Shown here: positions 9,099 to 18,546 of the stretch, piece after piece
Position numbering within the stretch: the stretch's first letter is position 1
How the letters are laid out: each line of letters begins with the position of its first letter
Origin: Pseudomonas sp. RC10
GTDB lineage: Bacteria; Pseudomonadota; Gammaproteobacteria; Pseudomonadales; Pseudomonadaceae
DNA: 64,000 nucleotides
NCBI RefSeq assembly: GCF_038397775.1
Contig: NZ_CP151650.1
Coordinates: 6,529,001-6,593,000 of the forward strand
Direction of reading: 5' to 3'
Program-made: the position numbers and the translations under genes
The notes under the pieces: generated by a model
The model's database searches: none
Seen by the model: the letters and a program-made list of their open reading frames with translations, nothing else
Told to the model about the DNA's origin: nothing

Positions 9099-9758
9099 GT
9101 GCCATCCGCTCAAAAGCAGCAGAAACGCGCCAAGCGTGCGAAGGACAAAGCTAAACAGGCTCGCGTTGCACGCCAGAGTCCTCAGACGCTTGATCCAATC
9201 GTTCCGGACTATTTCATGCCCGACCTCCTCCCTGAGGAGTTTGACGAGAAAGACATCGACGATGATCTTCTCCTGAGGGCCTACGTTGAGCCTGAACTCC
9301 TGGAGACCATGGACGACGAAGAACGAGAAGCCATGGTCGCGCTACTCAAAGACGACTCGGAAGTGACAATCACCGAAGACGAGTTGCTGCTCCTGGATAT
9401 TTTCGAGGCTCCAGCGCCCGAGCCCACCGAAGAACAACGTCTGGACCACTTTGCAGCGCTCAAGCTGGCCGAGGAAGACGGTCTCCACGCCCTTCTGCTG
9501 ACGTTCGCACGAGGCCCTGTCGCTGCACATGCGTTGTACAACATAGATTTCAACCACTACGGCGACATCCTGCAGAACACCATCGGCAGCTACCTTGGAT
9601 GGGCGCATGGTCTGGATGAGCCAACCGTTCGCACCCGCATAGACAGCGACGACTTCCGCGAGGCCTTACGCGACGCGTACAGCGAAATCGAGGGAGAAAT
9701 GATCATTCAGCAATACACAAGAGGCGGCAGGAAACAGGACGAATCCGCTCAAGACTGA
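9099..9758 (+). CDS. Hypothetical protein, basic head / acidic body (first of a tandem pair)
   Basis: A 219-residue protein I cannot name. Residues 5-20 form a lysine/arginine-rich block (QKQQKRAKRAKDKAKQ); the body is strongly acidic (for example DEKDIDDD, DDEEREAMV). It starts with GTG at 9099, supported by AGGAG eight bases upstream. The next gene, 9825-10316, carries nearly the same N-terminal block, suggesting a duplicated or domain-sharing family. No signal peptide or membrane segment is seen. It lies directly after tRNA-Phe. Confidence 0.75.
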   Translation: MPSAQKQQKRAKRAKDKAKQARVARQSPQTLDPIVPDYFMPDLLPEEFDEKDIDDDLLLRAYVEPELLETMDDEEREAMVALLKDDSEVTITEDELLLLDIFEAPAPEPTEEQRLDHFAALKLAEEDGLHALLLTFARGPVAAHALYNIDFNHYGDILQNTIGSYLGWAHGLDEPTVRTRIDSDDFREALRDAYSEIEGEMIIQQYTRGGRKQDESAQD

Positions 9759-9824
9759 ATACAATGTGCGCCCGCTCATTCCGGGCCATGAAAATGGCTG
9801 TACCGCATAAAGGAAATCGCCTCC

Positions 9825-10316
9825 ATGGCCTCTCCAGATAAACAGCAAAAACGCGCCCAACGGGCCAAAGCCAAGGCCAAGCAGAACCGTTCGGGCAAAG
9901 GTAAGCCGAGCCCGGTGCATCCGGTGCTGAACCACGCGATCGTCAATGAGCCATTCGATGATGTGACGATTGACCTGAGCACGTTCGACTTCAAGGACAT
10001 CATGGAAAACGGCTTCGAGCCTGCCGACTACGATGACCTGTTCCAGGCCATGAAAGCCGCCGAGTCGATCAGCCTGCTGGCGATGTGCGTTGTGTTCCTG
10101 CAATACCCGGTGCTGGAATTGGTGGTTGCGGAGGAAGAGGAAGACCCGGCCACTGACTTCCTCATGGCGTTGCTGATCGTCTATCGCGGCATCTTTCATG
10201 ACGAAGAGGAAGACGTGACCGTCGAGTGGCTGGGCAGCGATACCTTCCAGGATGCCTACAATCAGGCGTCGGACATCCTGACCATGAAGAACTCGCGAGA
10301 CGCGGGTCGCCGGTGA
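9825..10316 (+). CDS. Hypothetical protein, basic head / acidic body (second of a tandem pair)
   Basis: A 163-residue protein sharing the QQKRAxRAKxKAKQ head of its upstream neighbour (residues 7-20). The body is acidic, with a hydrophobic helix (about SLLAMCVVFLQYPVLELVV) followed by EEEEDPATDF. AAGGAAA precedes the ATG. The function is unknown. The basic head could bind nucleic acid or ribosomes, but this is only inference from charge. Confidence 0.75.
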   Translation: MASPDKQQKRAQRAKAKAKQNRSGKGKPSPVHPVLNHAIVNEPFDDVTIDLSTFDFKDIMENGFEPADYDDLFQAMKAAESISLLAMCVVFLQYPVLELVVAEEEEDPATDFLMALLIVYRGIFHDEEEDVTVEWLGSDTFQDAYNQASDILTMKNSRDAGRR

Positions 10317-10375
10317 CACACGCGCTTTAATTTGCATGACACCGATCAAGACGGTAGCGTTGCGCCCTCACGAGA

Positions 10376-10948
10376 ATGCAACTCCTTCTCAATAAGGCTG
10401 CGGTTTTGAAACACCCTCACTCCCCCTCTTCTGTGCTTACAGCGGTAGAAGCGACTGCTTACACCAAGCCCCGAATTTTCCTGCACTGGCTGTCCGCCGC
10501 CATTATCCTCTGGGCAACATTCAGTGGCTTCGGCGTCGCGCTGCTGGACACGAATGATCCGTTCCGCCAATGGGTCGAATCGTTCAATCCGCAGATCACC
10601 AGTCTGTTCATCCCGTTCTTCGCCTGGCGTCTGTGGCTAGCCATCAAGGCTGATCCCCCTTGCACGCGCACCTCAGTGCACGAACGCTTCGCCTCGATGG
10701 CGCACATGGCGATTTACGCCGCGGTTTCAGGTGTGCTGATCACCGGCGTGCTGATGATGAGCCACCCGGTCACGCTCATGGCGGTTGTAACGCTGCCACA
10801 GCTGATTCACTCAAAGATCGCGTTGCTGGAACTGCACGAGTTGCATCACGTCTTGTGCGCGATTTTGGCGGGGTTGGTGGCGTTGCATCTGACGGCGGTC
10901 GTGCTGCATCAGGTGCGGGGGAAATCGGTGTTGGGGAGGATGCGTTGA
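10376..10948 (+). CDS. Cytochrome b561 family protein
   Basis: A four-helix, di-haem-type inner-membrane electron carrier of about 190 residues. Candidate haem-ligand histidines are in FLHWLSAA (helix 1), MAHMAIY, LIHSK and ELHELHH/ALHLTAV. Members oxidise quinol or pass electrons to periplasmic acceptors. The ATG at 10376 lacks a good ribosome site; an in-frame TTG at 10406 with AAGG nine bases upstream is a plausible real start. Confidence 0.85.
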   Translation: MQLLLNKAAVLKHPHSPSSVLTAVEATAYTKPRIFLHWLSAAIILWATFSGFGVALLDTNDPFRQWVESFNPQITSLFIPFFAWRLWLAIKADPPCTRTSVHERFASMAHMAIYAAVSGVLITGVLMMSHPVTLMAVVTLPQLIHSKIALLELHELHHVLCAILAGLVALHLTAVVLHQVRGKSVLGRMR

Positions 10949-11100
10949 AGCCATCCCACATAATTTGTCCCAAAATTACACTTAGCCCATTGCCTGATTT
11001 AAGATAAATTTTTTCAGGCCCTGACCAGGGCCCCTTTAAGAAGGGAGTTTCACCAGCTTTTTTATAGATATTAAAATCCCACCCTTGAGATATTTTTCGC
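10949..11100 (+). promoter_or_regulatory. A/T-rich leader of the Fic gene with a perfect palindrome
   Basis: GGCCCTG (11017-11023) and CAGGGCC (11026-11032) form a perfect 7-base inverted repeat with a 2-base centre. It is not followed by a U tract on either strand, so an operator is more likely than a terminator. The bases between it and the ATG are A/T-rich, unlike the neighbours. Confidence 0.4.
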
Positions 11101-12255
11101 ATGCCAGCGTTTTCTCACTACGACCTCAACTTGCTGAATCCCACATTTGACTCAGAGTTGGTAGACGTCCTGAGCGAGCTTGAGCACCTGCGCAGGCTCA
11201 GACTGGAAGGCGATACCCCTGCCCCTGTGTTCTTCCAACTCAAATCCATATTTCATACATTGGAAAGCTTGGGCTCCGCACGGATCGAAGGCAACCACAC
11301 CACCCTGGCCGACTACATCGACAGCAAAGTGGATGGGAAAGCCGAGGAGACCGATCAACTTCGTGAAGTCGCCAACATCGAAAAGGCCATGGACTACATT
11401 GAAGAGCGAATGAGGCCCGGTACCTCATTGACCGAACACTTCATCCGCGAACTTCATGCGATGACTGTCCATGACCTCGATCGCGAAGGGGATAAGACTC
11501 CTGGCGCCTACCGACAAACCCAAGTGCGTATCTCCCAGTCGGAACACCTACCTCCCGATGCCATGCAAGTCCCTGGCTACATGCAGGAATTGGTGGATTT
11601 CGTGAATCGGGAAGACTCTCCAAAATATGACCTGATGAAAGTGGCACTGGCTCATCACCGATTTGGCTGGATACACCCTTTTGGCAATGGCAACGGGCGA
11701 GTCGTGCGCCTCATTACCTACGCTCTGATGATGAAGTACGGCTTCAACGTCAGCACAGGTGGACGGGTTCTCAACCCTACGGCCGTTTTCTGCAATGACC
11801 GCGACCGCTATTACGCAATGCTTACTACCGCAGACTTAGGCACCGGCCAAGGGCTTGAGGCTTGGTGCACTTACGTCTTGGAAGGTGTCCGGGATGAGCT
11901 CAAGAAAGTGGACTTGCTCACTCGATACGAATACTTGACCCAATCGATTTTGACACCGGCCATCGCTTTCGCCCGCCAAAGACAGTGGATCACCAATACT
12001 GAAGAGGCGGTTCTTGCGTTGGCCGTCAAATCCAAAGTGGTGAAATCCGCAGACCTCGCAAGCGTTTTACCAGGGCTTAAAAGCCCCCAACGTACGTACC
12101 TGATACGCAAGCTGGTTGATCAAGGCATGCTCCTTCCCATCAATGAGGGAGCTCGCCAGTACACCATCGGATTCTCGAACAATTACCTGATTCGGGGAGT
12201 GATCAAAGCACTTCGCGAAGAGGGATTCATTCCCGCCCCCTTAGAAAACCCCTAA
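11101..12255 (+). CDS. Fic family protein with N-terminal inhibitory motif and winged-helix tail
   Basis: A 384-residue Fic-fold enzyme, a family that usually transfers AMP from ATP to protein hydroxyls. The core motif is H192-P-F-G-N-G-N-G-R200-V-V-R203. The usual Asp/Glu metal ligand is Asn (N196), while the catalytic His is kept. SARIEGN at residues 59-65 matches the (S/T)xxxE(G/N) inhibitory helix, here N-terminal (class II). The C-terminal 90 residues look like a winged helix ([21 protein letters not shown]), so it may bind its own promoter. Base use is more A/T-rich than the neighbours, suggesting acquisition. Confidence 0.88.
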   Translation: MPAFSHYDLNLLNPTFDSELVDVLSELEHLRRLRLEGDTPAPVFFQLKSIFHTLESLGSARIEGNHTTLADYIDSKVDGKAEETDQLREVANIEKAMDYIEERMRPGTSLTEHFIRELHAMTVHDLDREGDKTPGAYRQTQVRISQSEHLPPDAMQVPGYMQELVDFVNREDSPKYDLMKVALAHHRFGWIHPFGNGNGRVVRLITYALMMKYGFNVSTGGRVLNPTAVFCNDRDRYYAMLTTADLGTGQGLEAWCTYVLEGVRDELKKVDLLTRYEYLTQSILTPAIAFARQRQWITNTEEAVLALAVKSKVVKSADLASVLPGLKSPQRTYLIRKLVDQGMLLPINEGARQYTIGFSNNYLIRGVIKALREEGFIPAPLENP

Positions 12256-12295
12256 AAAAACGGCCACTCTCACTCCTGAGAGCAGCCGCTTTTTC
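12254..12295. terminator. Bidirectional terminator between the Fic gene and gabP
   Basis: CGGC...CTCTC pairs with GAGAG...GCCG around a short loop, with T runs on both strands (CTTTTTC on plus, seven T on minus). It serves the convergent Fic and GabP genes. Confidence 0.75.
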
Positions 12296-12323
12296 TCACT
12301 GGCAACGCCAGCTCAATCACTCA

Positions 12324-13715
12324 TCAATTCAGCACAACTTTCCCGGCCTTGCTGGCTTTGCGGCGGCTCGACACGATCAAACCCGCTGCGACGACCAGAA
12401 TGCTCAGCAAGCCGGTGGCGATGATTTCCATGCGGTGGCCTTCCTGGAACAGCATGATGGTCAGGACTGCGACGATGAACACGATGACCGCCCAGGTCAG
12501 ACCCGGGAACAGCCACATGCGGAAGTCGATGGCCTGGCCTTCTGCTTCGCGCTTACGGCGCATGCGCAGTTGCGAGACGGCGATCACAAGGTACACCAGC
12601 AGCGCGATGGCGCCGGAGCTGGCGAGCAGGAAGTCGAACACGGCAGCCGGTGCGACGTAGTTGGCGAACACGGCAACGAAAGCCGCGGCGGTCGACAGCA
12701 GCACGGCCCAGTACGGGGTGCCGGCTTTGCTGGTGCGTTGCGAAACGGCTGGCGCGTCGCCGCGCTTGCCCAAGGAGAAGAGCATGCGCGAAGCGGTGTA
12801 CAGCGCCGAGTTGAGGCAGCTGGTGACAGCAACCAGAACGACCAGGTCTACGATCAGCTTGGCGTTCGGGATGCCCATCAGGTCGAGCACCGTCTGGTAG
12901 GAACCGACTTCAGCCAGACGGCTGTCATTCCACGGCACCAATGCGACGACCAGGAAGATCGACACGAGGTAGAACAGGCAAATCCGCCAGATCACCGAGT
13001 TGGTGGCCTTGGTGATTTGCTGGCCCGGATTCTTCGATTCCGCCGCCGCGATGGTGACGATTTCGGTGCCCATGAACGAGAACATGGTGGTCAGCATGGC
13101 GGCCAACACGGCACCCATGCCGTTTGGCAGGAAACCGTTGGTGTCCCACAGATGGCTGACGCCGCTGACCTGGCTGCTTGGCAGCAGACCGAACATGGCC
13201 GCAATGCCCAGAATCACGAAGCCGATGATCGCCAAGACCTTGATCAGCGCGAACCAGAACTCGAATTCACCGTAGTTCTTGACGCTGAACAGGTTGGTCG
13301 CAGTCAGCACCAGCGTGATGACCAGGGTGAAAGCCCAGATCGCGATGTTCGGGAACCACGCGTGAAGGATGGTCGCCGCAGCGTTGGCTTCCAACGGAAT
13401 CACCAACACCCAGAACCACCAGTAGAGCCAGCCGATGGTGAAACCTGCCCAGTGACCGATCGCACGGTCTGCGTAGGTCGAAAACGAACCGGTGTCCGGC
13501 GAAGCCACTGCCATTTCGGCCAACATGCGCATCACGAGAACCACCAGCGTACCGGCTGCAGCGTAGGCCAGCAGAACCGCTGGACCCGCTTCGGCAATGG
13601 CGTGACCAGAACCGACGAAGAGACCCGCACCGATCACACCTGCAATGGAAAGCATGGTGATGTGACGCGGTTTGAGCCCCTGATCGAGGTTTGAAGAATT
13701 TGGGGTACTGCTCAT
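12324..13715 (-). CDS. gabP: GabP-type amino acid permease (APC superfamily)
   Basis: A 463-residue permease with 12 hydrophobic segments. The N-terminal LKPRHITMLSIAGVIGAGLFVGSG is the amino acid transporter signature region, and the whole resembles the GABA permease. The ATG at 13715 is preferred over an in-frame TTG at 13730, because that TTG overlaps the GAAGG ribosome site serving the ATG. It transports gamma-aminobutyrate or a related amino acid by proton symport (family knowledge). No gabDT genes are adjacent. Confidence 0.85.
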   Translation of the reverse strand: MSSTPNSSNLDQGLKPRHITMLSIAGVIGAGLFVGSGHAIAEAGPAVLLAYAAAGTLVVLVMRMLAEMAVASPDTGSFSTYADRAIGHWAGFTIGWLYWWFWVLVIPLEANAAATILHAWFPNIAIWAFTLVITLVLTATNLFSVKNYGEFEFWFALIKVLAIIGFVILGIAAMFGLLPSSQVSGVSHLWDTNGFLPNGMGAVLAAMLTTMFSFMGTEIVTIAAAESKNPGQQITKATNSVIWRICLFYLVSIFLVVALVPWNDSRLAEVGSYQTVLDLMGIPNAKLIVDLVVLVAVTSCLNSALYTASRMLFSLGKRGDAPAVSQRTSKAGTPYWAVLLSTAAAFVAVFANYVAPAAVFDFLLASSGAIALLVYLVIAVSQLRMRRKREAEGQAIDFRMWLFPGLTWAVIVFIVAVLTIMLFQEGHRMEIIATGLLSILVVAAGLIVSSRRKASKAGKVVLN

Positions 13716-14136
13716 GTAAGCAACCTTCAAGAATTTTTATACGGATCAGAGCGATTTGCGACCCTTCGTAAAAAGATCACAACAGCACTGTTATTTATTT
13801 TTTACGCAAGAATTACGCCAAGATATTTCAAAAGCGACGTCGTGCGCGGATATGCCCGTTGCAGAGGCGTTTGATAAGTGCCTGAGACGAATAGCGTTTT
13901 GCCATTTCTGTAGGAAACGTTACCAACCGCAACAGGATAGAGACGTTTTGTCGCACCGAAAATACACACTTGGCGACATAAAGCACCAAATTGGCGCAAG
14001 CCTACCCGCTCCCGACACTCCATCTGGCCGAAATACCCTTCCCCACGGCGTTTAAAGCTGGCACCATCGCGCCCTTTTTGCGCAGGGCCAGCTCGTTTGC
14101 CGTGCGCCATCAGTACCGAACACACGAGGTTTCAAC
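13716..14136. other. Divergent intergenic region, gabP / ABC transporter
   Basis: About 420 bases with the promoters of both units. I see no gene, clear operator or convincing -35/-10 pair. The part next to gabP is A/T-rich. Confidence 0.4.
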
Positions 14137-14910
14137 ATGGCCCAGGCAACGCCCGCCTTGGAAGTTCGCGATTTGCATAAACGCTACGATCAGCTTGAGG
14201 TGCTCAAGGGCATCTCGCTGACTGCACGGGACGGCGACGTGATTTCAATTCTGGGCTCGTCCGGTTCTGGCAAGTCGACGCTGCTGCGCTGCATCAACCT
14301 GCTCGAAAACCCGCACAAAGGTGAAATCCTCGTCGCGGGCGAAGCCCTCAAACTCAAAGCTTCGCGCACGGGTGAACTGATCGCTGCCGACACTCGTCAG
14401 ATCAATCGCCTGCGCAGCGAGATTGGCTTCGTATTTCAGAACTTCAATCTGTGGCCGCACATGACCGTACTCGATAACATCATCGAGGCGCCGCGCCGGG
14501 TTTTGGGGCAAACGAAGGCCGAGGCGATCGAAGTGGCAGAAGCGTTGCTCGCCAAAGTGGGCATCGCGGATAAACGTCGTGTGTACCCGGCACAACTGTC
14601 GGGCGGCCAGCAGCAAAGAGCGGCCATCGCCCGTACGCTGGCCATGCAACCCAAGGTGATTCTGTTCGACGAGCCAACCTCTGCGCTGGACCCCGAGATG
14701 GTGCAGGAAGTGCTCAGTGTGATTCGTGGCCTGGCCGAAGAAGGCCGGACCATGTTGATGGTGACTCACGAAATGAATTTCGCCCGGCAGGTGTCCAGTG
14801 AAGTGGTCTTCCTGCACCAGGGGCGCGTGGAAGAACAAGGATCGCCGCAGCAGGTCTTCGATGACCCGCAGTCGGCTCGCTGCAAACAATTCATGTCCAG
14901 CAATCGCTAA
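14137..14910 (+). CDS. Polar amino acid ABC transporter, ATP-binding subunit
   Basis: A HisP/GlnQ-type ATPase of 257 residues: Walker A GSSGSGKST at 40-48, Q loop near FQNFNLWPHMTV, signature LSGGQQQR at 154-161, Walker B ILFDEP at 175-180 and switch His in MVTHEM. It energises uptake with the two permeases downstream. A GAGG ribosome site precedes the ATG. It is the first gene of a four-gene operon. Confidence 0.95.
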   Translation: MAQATPALEVRDLHKRYDQLEVLKGISLTARDGDVISILGSSGSGKSTLLRCINLLENPHKGEILVAGEALKLKASRTGELIAADTRQINRLRSEIGFVFQNFNLWPHMTVLDNIIEAPRRVLGQTKAEAIEVAEALLAKVGIADKRRVYPAQLSGGQQQRAAIARTLAMQPKVILFDEPTSALDPEMVQEVLSVIRGLAEEGRTMLMVTHEMNFARQVSSEVVFLHQGRVEEQGSPQQVFDDPQSARCKQFMSSNR

Positions 14911-14923
14911 CGGAGCAACATCG

Positions 14924-15682
14924 ATGCAGACCCTGAAAAACATTCTGGTGGCCGCTCTTCTGGTCGTCGCCTCCAGTGCCGTTGCTGCCGACACCCTGAA
15001 AATGGGCATCGAGGGCGCATACCCCCCGTTCAACAACAAGGACGCAAGCGGCCAGGTCGTGGGCTTCGACGTCGAAATCGGCAACGCCCTGTGCGCCAAG
15101 ATGAAAGTCACCTGCGAAGTCGTCACCTCGGATTGGGATGGCATCATCCCGGCGCTGAACGCTCAGAAATTCGATTTCATCATCTCGTCGATGTCGATCA
15201 CGGAAGAGCGCAGGCAGGCCGTGGATTTCACGAACCCGTACTACTCGAACAAACTGCAATTCATCGCGCCAAAAGCCACCAACCTGACCGGCGACACGGC
15301 TGCGATCAAGGAAGCCCTGAAAGGCAAGACCATCGGCGCTCAGCGCGCGACCTTGTCTGGCACCTGGCTGGAAGACAACTGGGGCGACGACGTGACCGTC
15401 AAGCTCTACGACTCGCAGGAAAACGCCTTTCTCGACCTCACTTCCGGTCGCGTGGATGCCCTGCTGGGCGACAAATACGCCAGCTATGAGTGGCTGAAGA
15501 GCGACGCGGGCAAGAACTTCGAATTCAAGGGCGAGCCGATGTTTGGCGAAGACAAGATCGGTATTGCCGTGCGCAAGGATGATCCGCTGCGCGACAAGCT
15601 GAACACGGCCTTGAAAGAAATCATCGAAGACGGCACCTACAAAAAGATCAACGACAAGTATTTCCCGTTCAGCATCCTCTGA
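14924..15682 (+). CDS. Polar amino acid ABC transporter, periplasmic binding protein
   Basis: A 252-residue SBP_bac_3 protein. Signal peptide about residues 1-22, ending SSAVAA. The mature protein starts ADTLKMGIEGAYPPFN, the typical opening of lysine/arginine/ornithine/histidine binding proteins, with DWDGIIPALNAQKFDFI and the SMSITEERR box. A basic amino acid or opine-like ligand is expected by family; which one is not readable. Only 13 bases separate it from the ATPase gene. Confidence 0.93.
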   Translation: MQTLKNILVAALLVVASSAVAADTLKMGIEGAYPPFNNKDASGQVVGFDVEIGNALCAKMKVTCEVVTSDWDGIIPALNAQKFDFIISSMSITEERRQAVDFTNPYYSNKLQFIAPKATNLTGDTAAIKEALKGKTIGAQRATLSGTWLEDNWGDDVTVKLYDSQENAFLDLTSGRVDALLGDKYASYEWLKSDAGKNFEFKGEPMFGEDKIGIAVRKDDPLRDKLNTALKEIIEDGTYKKINDKYFPFSIL

Positions 15683-15746
15683 CCCGCCTGACCAGCATCG
15701 CCGCACTCACCCTGCGGCGGTGCCGATCCGTTAACCAAGCAAAGCC

Positions 15747-16442
15747 ATGAACTTCGATCTCCAAGGATTCGGCCCGGCCCTGGCGGCTGGCATGCTGATG
15801 ACGATTCAACTCGCGCTGTCCGCCCTATGCCTGGGCCTCATCCTGGGACTGCTCGGCGCCCTCGCCAAAACCTCGCCCAACCGTATTCTGCAATGGATCG
15901 GCGGAACGTATTCGACGCTAGTGCGCGGCATTCCCGAACTGCTGTGGGTGCTGCTGATCTACTTCGGCACCGTGAGTTCGATGCGCGCCGTCGGGCATGC
16001 GTTCGGCATCCCCAACCTGTCGCTCAGCGCCTTCGCGGCAGGCGTCATCGCTCTGGGCCTGTGCTTCGGCGCATACGCGACTGAGGTGTTTCGCGGCGCC
16101 ATGCTGTCGATCCCGAAAGGGCATCGCGAGGCAGGGCTGGCGTTGGGCATGTCCCGGTCGCGCATCTTCATCAAACTGGTCATGCCGCAGATGTGGCGCA
16201 TCGCACTGCCAGGCTTGGGCAACCTGTTCATGATCCTGATGAAGGATACGGCGCTGGTATCGGTGATCGGGCTTGAAGAAGTCATGCGACACGCGCAGAT
16301 CGCCGTCACGACTACCAAACAGCCGTTCACCTTCTATATGGTCGCGGCGTTTATGTACCTGGGCATGACAGCGATGTCGATGATCGGCCTTGCGTGGCTG
16401 GAACGTCGGGCATCGGTGGGTTTTGTGAGGAGCGCGTCATGA
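15747..16442 (+). CDS. Polar amino acid ABC transporter permease (HisQ-like)
   Basis: A 231-residue inner-membrane permease with about five helices and the EAA-loop sequence GHREAGLALGMSRSRIF that contacts the ATPase. Its stop overlaps the next permease start (ATGA), so the pair is co-translated and likely forms the transmembrane heterodimer. Confidence 0.93.
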   Translation: MNFDLQGFGPALAAGMLMTIQLALSALCLGLILGLLGALAKTSPNRILQWIGGTYSTLVRGIPELLWVLLIYFGTVSSMRAVGHAFGIPNLSLSAFAAGVIALGLCFGAYATEVFRGAMLSIPKGHREAGLALGMSRSRIFIKLVMPQMWRIALPGLGNLFMILMKDTALVSVIGLEEVMRHAQIAVTTTKQPFTFYMVAAFMYLGMTAMSMIGLAWLERRASVGFVRSAS

Positions 16443-17128
16443 GTTGGGAGTTCGTCCTCAAGTGGCTGCCCAAATTGCTGCAAGGGGCAACGCTGACACT
16501 GGAATTGGTCGCCATCGCCGTTGTGGCGGGGCTGATCCTGGCGATCCCAATGGGCATCGCTCGGGCCTCACGAAACGCGTATGTCCGCGCCCTGCCCTAC
16601 GCCTACATCTTCTTCTTTCGCGGCACTCCGCTACTCGTCCAACTGTTTCTCGTCTATTACGGCCTCGCCCAGTTCGAAGCCGTGACGCAAAGCGTTTTTT
16701 GGCCATATCTGCGTGAACCGTTTTTCTGCGCAGCGCTGACCATGACACTGCACACCACTGCATACATCGCCGAGATTCTGCGCGGCGCGATCCAGGCCGT
16801 GCCGCCCGGCGAGATCGAGGCCGCTCGTGCATTGGGCATGTCCAAGGGCAAGGCCCTGCTCTATATCATCCTGCCTCGCGCAGCCCGTATCGGCCTGCCC
16901 GCTTACAGCAACGAAGTCATTCTGATGCTCAAAGCCAGCGCCCTCGCCAGTACGGTGACCTTACTCGACATTACCGGGATGGCCCGCACAATCAATGCAC
17001 GGACATATATGCCAGAGCAGACATTCTTCATTGCGGGCGTGATCTATCTGGTGATGTCGTTCGTTCTGGTGCAGGGCTTCAAACTGCTGGAGCGTTATCT
17101 GCGGGTGGATGCGAGCCAAGGACGGTAA
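16439..17128 (+). CDS. Polar amino acid ABC transporter permease (HisM-like)
   Basis: A 229-residue second permease starting MSWEFVLKWLPKLLQGATLT. The EAA loop is GEIEAARALGMSKGKAL. The start at 16439 is fixed by the 4-base overlap with the first permease and by AGGAG upstream; the frame extending to 16394 would overlap the neighbour needlessly. Confidence 0.93.
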   Translation: MSWEFVLKWLPKLLQGATLTLELVAIAVVAGLILAIPMGIARASRNAYVRALPYAYIFFFRGTPLLVQLFLVYYGLAQFEAVTQSVFWPYLREPFFCAALTMTLHTTAYIAEILRGAIQAVPPGEIEAARALGMSKGKALLYIILPRAARIGLPAYSNEVILMLKASALASTVTLLDITGMARTINARTYMPEQTFFIAGVIYLVMSFVLVQGFKLLERYLRVDASQGR

Positions 17129-17168
17129 GCGAGGTTCGACAACGTTTCTGGTTCACACCGCCCAAAAC

Positions 17169-17258
17169 TGTAGGAGCGAATTTATTCGCGATGCGAGGGT
17201 GCATCCGGTACATCCCTATCGGATGTACCGGCGATTCGCGAATGAATTCGCTCCCACG
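17169..17258. repeat. REPIN, family B (GCGAATTCATTCGCGA arms)
   Basis: Arms 17169-17191 and about 17234-17258 are inverted near-copies (one T/C change, one A/C change). The inner CGGTACATCC/GGATGTACCG also pairs. It follows the ABC operon. Confidence 0.88.
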
Positions 17259-17340
17259 GGAGTGAGCGCCAACCATCAGCTACCTCGCTCCCCAAATACC
17301 CCGTAAGCTTTTCCCACGCCCAGCACCGCGCTTTCCGACC

Positions 17341-18546
17341 ATGCCTTTTTCCGCTACCGACCTCAAATCCCGCTTCCTCGCGCTCGACGCCTTCCTGCTC
17401 GCGCATCAACACCTGTGGCGGCCAAAACCCTTCACCCATCGCCATTTGCCATGGGAAGCCCAACACCCGGCGTTATCTACATGGCTGCGCCAGCGCTCGC
17501 TGGAAGAGGCCGAAGCGGCCCACAACCATCCCGAAACCCTCGACGCGCCAGAGCCCTTCGCGCAGCTCGCCAGAGAATCCAAAGCGCTTAGCGAAATCGA
17601 CGCCCTGCCGACCCACGCACTCAACGCCATCTCCTCACGCATGAACGTCGACGTGCCCGGTCGCAAATGGCAACAGATCGAAGCCTTCACCAGCAGTCTG
17701 AGCTTTCGGGAGGCGCCTACGCACTGGCTCGACTGGTGCTCCGGCAAAGGCCACCTCGGCAGACGACTCGCCCACGATGGCCAAGCCCTGACCTGCCTCG
17801 AATACGATGCCACGCTGGTTGAAGCAGGCCGGCAACTCAGCCATAAGCTCGGCGTTCAGGCGGCGCATCTGCATCAAGACGTCATGGCCGAAACGGCGGC
17901 CCACCAACTCGCAGCCCACCACACCCCCGTCGCCCTGCATGCCTGCGGCGACCTCCACGTGCGCCTCATGCAACTGGCCAGCGACGCCGAGTGCCAACAG
18001 ATAGCCATCGCCCCCTGCTGCTACAACCGCATCGCCAGCGAGCACTACCAAGCCCTGTCAAACGAAGGTCAGGCATCAACCCTCAGCTTGTCACTTGACG
18101 ACCTCGGCCTGCCCCTCAGCGAAACCGTCACCGCAGGCGCCCGCGTCCGTCGCCAGCGCGACACCTCCATGGCCCGCAGGCTGGCATTCGACCTGCTGCA
18201 ACGCCAACTGCGCGGCATCGACGACTACCTGCCAACTCCCTCACTCCCCAGCGCCTGGCTCGACAAACCCTTCAACGACTACTGCCGCGACCTCGCCGCG
18301 CTCAAACAACTGCCCGAGCCTGGCAACCGAGACTGGCCCGCCCTTGAAGCAACCGGCTGGCAACGATTGGCCGAAGTCCGCAACCTCGAACTGCTCCGCA
18401 ACCTCTTCCGCCGCCCTCTCGAACTCTGGCTCATCCTCGACCGCGCCCTCTACCTGCAACAACGCAGTTACGAAGTGCGGATCGGTACGTTTTGCCCATC
18501 ACACATCACACCTCGCAACCTGCTCATCCTCGCGGAACGGATATGA
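17341..18546 (+). CDS. SAM-dependent methyltransferase (METTL25/RRNAD1-like domain)
   Basis: A 401-residue class I methyltransferase. The SAM-binding loop is LDWCSGKGHLGRRLA at about 130-144, the acidic strand end LEYD at about 159-162, and a late HACGDLH...IAPCCYNRI block is typical of the PF13679-type domain. The substrate is unknown; rRNA or a protein is possible. It stands alone between a REPIN and tRNA-Thr. Confidence 0.85.
   Translation: MPFSATDLKSRFLALDAFLLAHQHLWRPKPFTHRHLPWEAQHPALSTWLRQRSLEEAEAAHNHPETLDAPEPFAQLARESKALSEIDALPTHALNAISSRMNVDVPGRKWQQIEAFTSSLSFREAPTHWLDWCSGKGHLGRRLAHDGQALTCLEYDATLVEAGRQLSHKLGVQAAHLHQDVMAETAAHQLAAHHTPVALHACGDLHVRLMQLASDAECQQIAIAPCCYNRIASEHYQALSNEGQASTLSLSLDDLGLPLSETVTAGARVRRQRDTSMARRLAFDLLQRQLRGIDDYLPTPSLPSAWLDKPFNDYCRDLAALKQLPEPGNRDWPALEATGWQRLAEVRNLELLRNLFRRPLELWLILDRALYLQQRSYEVRIGTFCPSHITPRNLLILAERI

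Noticed and set aside
8924..12300. Integrated island at tRNA-Phe
   Set aside because: No direct repeat of the tRNA 3' end, no integrase; the content is accessory-like but integration is not shown.
12435..13694. 419-codon plus-strand frame opposite gabP
   Set aside because: His/Gln/Asp-rich antisense shadow; gabP is unmistakable.
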